The translations under genes and the position numbers were made by a program. Positions 15,557-22,533 of a DNA stretch of 64,000 nucleotides are shown here, one piece after another. The notes beneath the pieces are model-generated. The model was not told the origin of the DNA. It ran no database searches and saw only the letters and a program-made list of their open reading frames with translations. The stretch covers positions 399,742 to 463,741 of the forward strand of contig JABZFP010000041.1 of assembly GCA_014237395.1 (NCBI GenBank). Reading direction: 5' to 3'. This DNA comes from Desulfobacteraceae bacterium (lineage in GTDB: Bacteria > Desulfobacterota > Desulfobacteria > Desulfobacterales > UBA5852). How positions within the stretch are numbered: the first letter of the stretch is position 1; each line of letters begins with the position of its first letter.

Positions 15557-18130
15557 TCAATCTCCTGTTAGCGGCAGGGTAAAGACAAAGCGGCTGCCAG
15601 CGTTTAAACCCGGGCTTTCGGCCCAGATACGGCCGCCGTGAAGCTCGACCAGACGCCGGGAAAGCGCCAGACCCAGCCCGGTACCTTCGAAATGGCGTGC
15701 AGTGGAGCTTTCGACCTGTTCGAAGGTGTCGAATATTCGTTCCAGATGATCGGCCGCGATACCGATGCCGGTATCGCTCACACTGACTTCCAACTGCGGT
15801 GGTTGGCCGCCATTGGTCATTCGGGCGGAAAGCCTTACGTTCCCGCCGTCCGGTGTAAACTTAACGGCATTGGACAGCAAGTTGTAGAGAATTTGTTTGA
15901 ACTTGCGTTGGTCGGCCCGGATGGTCGGTGGCGCATTGTGGACATCCAGGTTGAGGGCGATCCCGTGCTTGAGGCCTTTTTCCTTTACCATGACAAGGCT
16001 GTTTTCCAGCAGCGGCGCCAGTTGGAAGGTGGTGGGTTCGATCTCCATGCGGCCGGCTTCCACCTTGGACAGGTCCAGGATGTCGTTGATCAATTCCAGC
16101 AGGTGGTGGCTGCTTTGCAGTACGTCGTTGAGGTTTTCAGTCTGAGCGTCGTTCAGCGGGCCGAAGAGTTGATCCACCACGAGCTCTGTAAAACCGATGA
16201 TGTGATTGAGAGGCGTTCGCAGCTCATGGCTCATGTTGGCCAGAAAGTCGCTCTTGGCCTGATTGGCTTTTTCCGCGGCGATTTTGGCCTGTTGCATTTC
16301 CATGCGTTGCCGCCGATCGGTAATATCGCGGGTGACGCCCATGATGGCCGCATAGGGGATCCCGGGATCCTTCAACGGGCCGACGCTGTTTTCCACCCAT
16401 ACGGTGCTGCCGTCTTTGCAGATCAGTTCGATTTCGGTATTCAGAGTCCAGGCCGAGTGTTTCTCCCTGTCGGAAAGGGGGCCGCCCCGGCGCTGCAACT
16501 GATTGCGAACATGGGCCAGTGATGAGGCGGTTATGATCCGCTCCAGGGGCAGATTGAGGGCCTCCTCGGGTTCATAGCCGGTCAGGTGGGCCACCGACGG
16601 GCTGATATAGGCAAACGCGCTGCGATCCAAATTGATGATCCAGATCACATCCTGGATATTTTCCGCCAACAGGCGGTACTGGCGCTCGCTGCGTTGCAGG
16701 GCGCTCTGCGCCTTTTCCCGGTCTTTGATTTCCTGGACGAGGATGACTTTGCGGGTCTGCAGCCGGTCGCGCAGATCGCTGACGTTCTGGTAGAGCAGGG
16801 AATTGAAAAGGGCGATGGTGCCCGCTGCGGTCAATTCGCGGATGAAATGGGACTCGTCGCTGTTCAGGGGGAAGCCGTTGGTTTTTTCGGACAGAAGAAT
16901 GACGGCCAGCAGCCGATGCTCCTGCACCATGGGAATGAGGTAGGCGGCATCCGCGTCTTCAAGAAGGTTGAGCAGGGACTGCGTTTCGTGACTGCGATCC
17001 TGGCGAGCTTCCAGTCGGTGGCGTTCGACGAGCCGCCCCCGCCGGGCCAGCGCGCGCGCCAGGGCAGGGGGCAGGTCCAGCCCGCTGCCGTCGGTTCGCC
17101 GGTAGTCGGGATGGTCCTCTTGACGGCTGATATAGAGGTCGGCATGCGACAGTCCCAGCCCATTGGACAAAGCCCGGGTCAGGGCCGCGGAGAGCTCTTC
17201 CAGGTTTTTCAGAAAAGCGATTTCTTCCAGGAATGCCGTGCGGTTCTGGAAGAGGTTGGCGTGAGACCGGTTGAAGGCGCGGTTGATAGCCGGTTGCGCT
17301 TTGGTGAAATAAAGGAGGTTGAGGCCGAACCAGCCGGCAAGGACCCCGAAGAGCCATCCATCCGGCCATGAGCGCATCATGTTCCGGACGCCCAGGAAAA
17401 TACCCAAATTGGGCATCAGAATAAGGGATGATACGACGACCCAAGCGAGGGAGTTTTGCATCATGCGCCGGATGTCCAGCATCCGGTATTTTAATATGCC
17501 ATAGGCCATCACCAGGAGCGGGATGAAGCTCAGGTTGCCCAGCGGATAGAAGTCGATGCCGTTGATAGCCGGAATATTACACAGGGTCAGAGCGCCGCTG
17601 AGCCCGAAGGATATCAGAACATATTTAAACTTGAGACGCAGCACGGGGTTGGTTTCCGTCCGTAGCCGCCAATACAGGCAGATCAGGCTGTAGCCGATCA
17701 CGGCAAAACTATAGGCGCCAAAAAGCAGGAAGGCCGGGCCCCCACGGGCAATCATCCCCCAGGGATAAAGGTTGTGGCCGTTAAAATAGAAATCGGTGGG
17801 AACGGTCAGTGAAATTAAAAAACTCAGGGCAAAGCTGACGACGAGCAGGCGACGGTTAGGCTGGTTGAGGACGCGCTGAAAAAAAACCAGGGTAATGGCT
17901 GGGAGATAGACATAAAAAAAATGAATGAAACGCTCAATGGCAAGGAGTAAACTCAAATCCTGAAAGAAAAAATGGCTGATAAAGGCCGGACACAGCAGGG
18001 ACCACCAGACGCACATCAAGGCGAAGAGTCGCGTTTCAGCACGTCGCCCACCTTTGATCAGAGCCAGCCCGGCCAAAAAAAGGCTGACCACTAGGGAAAG
18101 CGTTGGGGGTATCAAAAAAATGGGATTCAT
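15557..18130 (-). CDS. 7TM-PAS sensor histidine kinase
   Basis: An 857-residue membrane kinase. The first about 270 residues hold a run of hydrophobic helices of the histidine-kinase 7TM type. A GAF-like region (about 300-460) precedes a PAS domain (about 475-600; YRLLAENIQDVIWIINLDRSAFAYISPSV with PAC tail GVTRDITDRR). HisKA follows with the phosphorylated histidine in MSHELRTPLNHIIGF, then an ATPase domain with N box QILYNLLSNAVKFTP, G1 VSDTGIGI and G2 GTGLGLAL. All catalytic motifs are intact. It has no receiver of its own; the three receivers of the adjacent GGDEF protein are the obvious targets. Confidence 0.92.
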   Translation of the reverse strand: MNPIFLIPPTLSLVVSLFLAGLALIKGGRRAETRLFALMCVWWSLLCPAFISHFFFQDLSLLLAIERFIHFFYVYLPAITLVFFQRVLNQPNRRLLVVSFALSFLISLTVPTDFYFNGHNLYPWGMIARGGPAFLLFGAYSFAVIGYSLICLYWRLRTETNPVLRLKFKYVLISFGLSGALTLCNIPAINGIDFYPLGNLSFIPLLVMAYGILKYRMLDIRRMMQNSLAWVVVSSLILMPNLGIFLGVRNMMRSWPDGWLFGVLAGWFGLNLLYFTKAQPAINRAFNRSHANLFQNRTAFLEEIAFLKNLEELSAALTRALSNGLGLSHADLYISRQEDHPDYRRTDGSGLDLPPALARALARRGRLVERHRLEARQDRSHETQSLLNLLEDADAAYLIPMVQEHRLLAVILLSEKTNGFPLNSDESHFIRELTAAGTIALFNSLLYQNVSDLRDRLQTRKVILVQEIKDREKAQSALQRSERQYRLLAENIQDVIWIINLDRSAFAYISPSVAHLTGYEPEEALNLPLERIITASSLAHVRNQLQRRGGPLSDREKHSAWTLNTEIELICKDGSTVWVENSVGPLKDPGIPYAAIMGVTRDITDRRQRMEMQQAKIAAEKANQAKSDFLANMSHELRTPLNHIIGFTELVVDQLFGPLNDAQTENLNDVLQSSHHLLELINDILDLSKVEAGRMEIEPTTFQLAPLLENSLVMVKEKGLKHGIALNLDVHNAPPTIRADQRKFKQILYNLLSNAVKFTPDGGNVRLSARMTNGGQPPQLEVSVSDTGIGIAADHLERIFDTFEQVESSTARHFEGTGLGLALSRRLVELHGGRIWAESPGLNAGSRFVFTLPLTGD

Positions 18131-18404
18131 GCGGCTGTTGATGTCCTTCGTCTGATTCCGTTATGATTGCCATTGTTGCTATCGGTCATTTTGCCGGATC
18201 ACTTAAGTCGTGTCTGACGTGAAACGGAATGGCGTTGATCACGTCGGCATTCGCATGCTTTTAACGACCCGGGGGCGCTATGACGGTGTCTGTGTCTTTT
18301 ATAAGTCGCCTTTCTTGACCGGCGCCGAAAGCGACCATTTATGGATAAGCCCCGGACAATCGGGTACGTTCGGGTGATCATTCGGTGAGGAGGGAGGTCA
18401 TCTC

Positions 18405-18560
18405 ATGCCGCGAAGGATTTGTTACTGCTTCGACCACACGGAGCAGGATATCATCGATGATGTGCGCCGGCACGGCACCAGCCGGATTCTGGCGGAAATA
18501 AAAATGGCCAAGGCGATGGGGCGATGCCAGTGTCGGGAAAAGCATCCGCGGGGCACCTGA
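18405..18560 (+). CDS. BFD-like [2Fe-2S] mini-protein
   Basis: A 51-residue protein. Cysteines 6 and 8 (CYC) and 41 and 43 (CQC) bracket a helical segment (DIIDDVRRHGTSRILAEIK), the spacing of bacterioferritin-associated-ferredoxin-like (BFD) domains that hold a [2Fe-2S] cluster, here with CxC rather than CxxC at the second pair. The ATG follows GAGGAGGGAGGTCATCTC, a strong ribosome site. It lies directly upstream of the arsR promoter and in the same direction as the ArsR-thioredoxin-permease genes. Similar small proteins are found with copper and metal permeases. Function is inferred from fold and context. Confidence 0.7.
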   Translation: MPRRICYCFDHTEQDIIDDVRRHGTSRILAEIKMAKAMGRCQCREKHPRGT

Positions 18561-18628
18561 TGTCTGGCGGATGTCCGCCGGGTGGCGGACGCGACCAAGA
18601 AAAATATGACCTGAAGACCGGATTGGGG

Positions 18629-18679
18629 TTGACAAATGCACGCGCCCATCACTATATTCCAAAAAAGGAATATAGTGAT
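18629..18679 (+). promoter_or_regulatory. arsR promoter with overlapping palindromic operator
   Basis: A consensus -35 TTGACA (18629-18634) and a -10 TATATT (18653-18658) are spaced by 18 bases. A perfect inverted repeat, ATCACTATATTCC (18648-18660) and GGAATATAGTGAT (18667-18679), covers the -10 box, the start region, the AGGA ribosome site and the first two bases of the arsR start codon. A bound ArsR dimer would block polymerase and, on the transcript, the hairpin would mask the ribosome site. Autoregulation by the adjacent ArsR is the natural reading. Confidence 0.85.
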
Positions 18680-19025
18680 GAAAAATTTTACCGATGTCAT
18701 GAAGGCCCTGGCAGATGCCAACCGGGTCAAAATCGTCAAATTGCTGCAACACCGCACCATGTGCGTCTGCGAACTGCAGGGGGTTCTCGGGCTGGCCCAG
18801 CCCACAGTGTCCAAGCACTTAAAAATACTTGAAGAAGCTGGTCTCGTGGTGTCCAGCAAGGACGGGCTGTGGGTGAATTACGCGCCGTCGGACGGCAGTC
18901 GCAGCCCGTTTGCGGCCAGTCTTCTGGGCAACCTGCGGCACTGGCTGGAAGACGATCCGGAGATCCGCCGTGCGGTGGATCAGCTGCCCTTCGTGAACCG
19001 TGAGGATTTATGTCGCCGTTCATGA
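18678..19025 (+). CDS. ArsR/SmtB family metal-sensing repressor
   Basis: A 115-residue winged-helix regulator. The recognition helix is LAQPTVSKHLKILEEAGLV (about residues 39-57). Two cysteines (29 and 31) in MCVCELQ lie in the alpha3 position that binds arsenite or soft metals in ArsR (CVC motif); the third ArsR cysteine is absent. I begin at ATG 18678 because the promoter -10 and operator lie immediately upstream; an earlier ATG at 18636 would put the promoter inside the gene. It heads a run with a thioredoxin-like protein and a DUF318-type permease, so it probably controls their expression in response to a thiophilic metal or metalloid. Confidence 0.9.
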   Translation: MKNFTDVMKALADANRVKIVKLLQHRTMCVCELQGVLGLAQPTVSKHLKILEEAGLVVSSKDGLWVNYAPSDGSRSPFAASLLGNLRHWLEDDPEIRRAVDQLPFVNREDLCRRS

Positions 19026-19138
19026 GGGCAATATATGTATAAATGGTAATATGGAAGGTGGGCGTCGACACGCTTCGGTGTGCTATTGAGCGACCGGGAC
19101 GCTGCCGGGGCGGACTTTAAACCAAAGGAGTAGACACG

Positions 19139-19369
19139 ATGGAAATCAAGATTTTGGGCCCCGGGTGTGCCAAATGTGAGAAAACCGCCAAGCTGGTGCA
19201 GGAGGTGGTGGCGGAAACCGGTGCCCAGGCCCGCGTGGTAAAGGTCACCGACATGATGCAGATCGCCGGCAGCGGTGTGGTATCGACACCGGCCGTGATG
19301 GTGGACGGCGAGATCAAATCCACCGGCAAGGTGCCCAAGAAGGGCGAGATTGCCGGGTGGCTGAAGTAA
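19139..19369 (+). CDS. Thioredoxin-fold small redox-active disulfide protein
   Basis: A 76-residue glutaredoxin-size protein of the MTH895 / redox-active disulfide protein 2 family. The CxxC is CAKC at residues 10-13 after the first strand (EIKILGPGC), and the cis-proline loop is STPAVMVDGE. It would exchange dithiols or carry a thiophilic metal in the cytoplasm. Ribosome site AAAGGAGTAGACACG. It lies between arsR (113 bases) and the permease (143 bases); this order is common in sulfate reducers and implies a shared job in metal or metalloid export. Confidence 0.88.
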   Translation: MEIKILGPGCAKCEKTAKLVQEVVAETGAQARVVKVTDMMQIAGSGVVSTPAVMVDGEIKSTGKVPKKGEIAGWLK

Positions 19370-19512
19370 GGCCCATTTTTTATCGTAATCTGTTCATTCG
19401 GCAACCATGGTCATTGTCAGACCGCCGGCTTTCACCGGAATGACCGCCTGGGATCTGAAATTGACTGAATCAACAATGCGCCGCCGCGAAAGGCGACGGA
19501 GAAAGTCGACCG

Positions 19513-20610
19513 ATGTTGAAATCCATAAATGAAACGACATGTGCCTGCCAGGTTCCGCCCAAGGGGACGGTCGAAACAAATCCATCCCGACCGACCTGGA
19601 TGCTGCTGCTGGCCGCCCCTTTGGGGATTGCCCTCTGGTGGCTGGTTTACACGCACCTGGCGGCATTTTCACAATTACTCACCTATCGCCTGCTGCCGTT
19701 TACCCCCGGCTCGCACCTGGGGGCATCCGTCGAGTTCTTTCTCTATGACACGCCCAAGGTGATGATGCTCCTGGTGCTGGTGGTGTTCGGCGTGGGGGTG
19801 ATCCGCAGCTACTTTTCTCCCGAGCGCACCCGGGCTTTGCTGGCCGGCCGCAGCCTCTTGGCCGGCAACGTGCTGGCAGCCCTGCTGGGCATCGTAACGC
19901 CGTTTTGCTCGTGCTCGGCGGTGCCGCTTTTTATCGGGTTTGTCACGGCGGGGGTTCCCCTGGGGGTGACATTCTCCTTCCTGATCGCGGCGCCCATGGT
20001 CAACGAAATCGCCCTGGGGCTGCTATACGGCCTGGTGGGCTGGCGGGTGGCGGCCCTCTATGCCGCGACCGGATTGACGGTCGCCATTGGGGCCGGTTGG
20101 GTAATCGGCCGGTTGAAATTGGAGCACCACATCGAAGACTGGGTGCAGCAGATGACCACCGTTGGAGACAGCCCGGTGGAGAACCGTCTGACGCTCTGGG
20201 ATCGTCTGGTTTACGGCAAGGACGCCGTGGTGGAGATCATCGGCCGGGTCTGGATTTATGTCCTGCTGGGTATCGCCGTCGGTGCCGGCATTCACGGGTT
20301 TGTGCCGGAAGGCGTCATGGCCGCCGTCATGGGCAAAGGCGACTGGTGGTCCGTTCCCCTGGCGGTGATTCTGGGGGTGCCCATGTATTCCAATGCGGCC
20401 GGCATCATTCCGGTGGTGGAAGCCCTGTTGGGCAAGGGGGCTGCCCTGGGCTCGACCCTGGCCTTCATGATGTCGGTGATCGCCCTCTCCCTGCCGGAAA
20501 TGGTGATCCTGCGCAAGGTCCTCAAGCCCCGTTTGATTGCTGTTTTCATTGCCGTGGTGGCCACGGGCATTCTTTTTGTCGGGTTTCTTTTCAACGCGGT
20601 CATGGGTTGA
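19513..20610 (+). CDS. Permease of the DUF318 / ArsP-like family
   Basis: A 365-residue inner-membrane protein with about eight to ten helices in two halves. The family marks are TPFCSCSAVPLFIGFVTAGVPLGVTFSFLIAAPMVNEIA, with the paired cysteines of the CSCS motif, and the repeat-like second-half GVPMYSNAAGIIPVVEALLGKGAALGSTLAFMMSVIALSLPEM. Members include ArsP (organoarsenical export) and SO_0444 (copper/zinc efflux-linked). A cysteine pair near the N-terminus (CACQ, residues 10-12) may help bind metal. The upstream ArsR suggests induction by a thiophilic metal; the exact substrate is unknown. Confidence 0.87.
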   Translation: MLKSINETTCACQVPPKGTVETNPSRPTWMLLLAAPLGIALWWLVYTHLAAFSQLLTYRLLPFTPGSHLGASVEFFLYDTPKVMMLLVLVVFGVGVIRSYFSPERTRALLAGRSLLAGNVLAALLGIVTPFCSCSAVPLFIGFVTAGVPLGVTFSFLIAAPMVNEIALGLLYGLVGWRVAALYAATGLTVAIGAGWVIGRLKLEHHIEDWVQQMTTVGDSPVENRLTLWDRLVYGKDAVVEIIGRVWIYVLLGIAVGAGIHGFVPEGVMAAVMGKGDWWSVPLAVILGVPMYSNAAGIIPVVEALLGKGAALGSTLAFMMSVIALSLPEMVILRKVLKPRLIAVFIAVVATGILFVGFLFNAVMG

Positions 20611-20728
20611 CCCCGACAAGGCGCGGGGCTTGGATGGGCGCAAGCGCCGTATTCGCGTTGATTTTTGATTCCGGGCACCGGTGCTATATGTGAATAGCGT
20701 CGCCTGCCGCTGAGAGGGGGGTGGCAAG

Positions 20729-20971
20729 ATGATTAAACAACGCACCCGCTGGCGGATGCAGGTTCTCCTGTTTTTGATGATCACGGTACTGGCCATCACC
20801 GGCCTGATCAATTGGCTGTTGCCTCGCGGCGGCGAGGCCCGGGCGCTGCGGCACGTGCTGCGCTGGATCCATGAAGGGGCCGCCGTGGGTTTTTTGACGT
20901 TTGTGGTGGCCCACCTCTATTGCCAGCTGGAAATGATCCGGCGCAACCTGCGCCGCTTTAGCCTCTGGTGA
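20729..20971 (+). CDS. DUF4405-like two-helix membrane protein
   Basis: An 80-residue protein with two membrane helices (about residues 9-29 and 47-66) and histidines at the start of helix two and after it (LRWIHEGAAVGFLTFVVAHLYCQLEMIRRN). That is the layout of DUF4405, a relative of cytochrome b subunits in which such histidines can hold haem. Ribosome site GAGGGGGGTGGCAAG before the ATG. It follows the permease after 118 bases and may belong to its transcript, but a role in metal export is not evident. Confidence 0.65.
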   Translation: MIKQRTRWRMQVLLFLMITVLAITGLINWLLPRGGEARALRHVLRWIHEGAAVGFLTFVVAHLYCQLEMIRRNLRRFSLW

Positions 20972-21056
20972 CGGGACTGAGCGCGACGATACGGCCTTTC
21001 CTGAAAAAGATGGCGTTTCGGGTCGTACATCACGCCCGTTTGCCCAGTTACTAGGG

Positions 21057-21791
21057 CTACTTTGTTGCCGCCACCCGAGCTGAATGCAACTGTGCCTGAT
21101 TGCGGGCTTTCCCGGCCGCTTGCATCCCCAGGAATCCTGTAATCGCCTCCACCGCGCCATCGATGGAGACACTGCCGGTGTTGACGACCATGTCGTAGTT
21201 CAGGGGATCGGCGATGCTGGTGTTGAAATACTTGCGAATAAACGCGCGTCGCTGGGAGTCGGTTTTGGTGATGCGGTTGCGGGCGTCCTTTTCACTCACC
21301 TGGTGATCGCGGGCCACGTTGGCCGCACGGACGTCGAAGGGCGCGATCACGCGGACACTGAAACGCCGTTCCGGCGGCAGGATGAAATTGGCGCCCCGGC
21401 CGATCAGAACGGCCCCGCCATGGCGTCCGATGGCCCCGATGACCTTCATCAGGTGTTTCATGTATTGATCCGGCCACATGTGGCGGGCATCCACCATATA
21501 GGCCATCCAGTCGTCCAGCACGGACAAGCCCCTTTCATCCAGCGTTTCCAAGAGCCGGGAGCTGACTTTGGCACTCTTGGCCATGGCGTGAATCATTTCC
21601 TGATGGAAAAGATCCAGGTCCAGGCGCCGGGCCAGCCGCTCGCCAATCACATTCCCCCCGCTGCCCGGTTCCCGTGAAAGCGTAACGATCGGACGGAAAA
21701 CCGTCTCGGCTTTGGGTTCCGTTTTAGAAAACTGCCATTTGCGCACCTGCTCCTCGATGATCTGTTCGATGGATCGGGTTTTTGTTCGCAT
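21057..21791 (-). CDS. Cytidylate kinase-like family protein
   Basis: A 244-residue P-loop kinase of the cytidylate kinase-like family. The phosphate-binding segment is LSREPGSGGNVIGERLARRLDLDLFHQEMI near residues 38-65; AVLIGRGANFILPPERRFSVRVIAPFDVRAANVAR and the LID-like VSEKDARNRITKTDSQRRAFIRKYF follow. True cytidylate kinases have a shorter N-terminus, and the roughly 35-residue helical leader here is typical of the stand-alone family of uncertain substrate. I start at ATG 21791 after GAAAGGAGGACCT; a longer frame to 21821 is not supported. Confidence 0.8.
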   Translation of the reverse strand: MRTKTRSIEQIIEEQVRKWQFSKTEPKAETVFRPIVTLSREPGSGGNVIGERLARRLDLDLFHQEMIHAMAKSAKVSSRLLETLDERGLSVLDDWMAYMVDARHMWPDQYMKHLMKVIGAIGRHGGAVLIGRGANFILPPERRFSVRVIAPFDVRAANVARDHQVSEKDARNRITKTDSQRRAFIRKYFNTSIADPLNYDMVVNTGSVSIDGAVEAITGFLGMQAAGKARNQAQLHSARVAATK

Positions 21792-22049
21792 AGGTCCTCC
21801 TTTCATGACGCCCGAAGGCATGAATGTCGGATGGGGCCACGAAGGGGGCGGAGGGGAGAGGTTCTGTTCAAACTGGGGCGAAGATCCGAGCGATGATGGG
21901 CCTTGGGGCCGGTTCTACGGCGTGTGCGTGCACATGGGAATTGGAGGTTTGGCCGCTGTTCGAATTCAAGAGCGGTGTCGCGGGTGTCAGGGTGAGGTGA
22001 TTACCATCGTGTGCCTGTTACTTTAACATAAAGGTGCTTCACCCCGCCG

Positions 22050-22520
22050 TCAAGCCGTAGCCGTGGGGGGGGGCGATCCGTTGGCCGGCGTTTCTTCTAT
22101 CCACACTTTCAGGGTTGCGGTTAGAGATTCGTCTAGGGGTTTCATCCGCGGAAAAAGCGCCAAACCATCCTGCCAGGTGAATTCCACAGCATCATAAACC
22201 GCTGGGATGACGTATTCTTTTTTGGGGCCATAGGTTTCGCCGGGCGTGTACTCCACAAACTGCATGCGCTGGGGGTCGATTTGGAATTTCCGGCAGACCA
22301 CGGTGGCAATATGGCCCGCAGCGCTTCTTACCGAGACTTCGCCTTTCATCATGCCTTCCCGCGGCAGGTCGGAGGCCACCACCACCATCGGCCGCAGGTG
22401 GAGGATGCCTTTGCCGTCGGCGCGGTTGAGATCGAAGATCCTGAGCCGGCAGCGTCCTCGGGCCAGCTTGAGCCGCCCACCCCATCCCTCCCACTCGAAG
22501 ATGTCGTCGTACACGACCAC
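22050..22520 (-). CDS. Unknown protein in MoxR-VWA operon
   Basis: I do not recognise this 156-residue protein. It reads as soluble and beta-rich (FEWEGWGGRLKLARGRCRLRIFDL, HLRPMVVVASDLP, SVRSAAGHIATVVCRKFQI), with one further conserved-looking block YTPGETYGPKKEYVIPAVYDAVEFTW. It starts at GTG 22520, preceded by AGAGGAGGCGATT and only 13 bases after the VWA gene, so it is the third gene of the MoxR-VWA operon. It has no membrane segment or signal. A substrate or adaptor of the AAA+/VWA machine is possible, but this is inferred from position only. Confidence 0.75.
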   Translation of the reverse strand: MVVYDDIFEWEGWGGRLKLARGRCRLRIFDLNRADGKGILHLRPMVVVASDLPREGMMKGEVSVRSAAGHIATVVCRKFQIDPQRMQFVEYTPGETYGPKKEYVIPAVYDAVEFTWQDGLALFPRMKPLDESLTATLKVWIEETPANGSPPPTATA

Positions 22521-22533
22521 AATCGCCTCCTCT

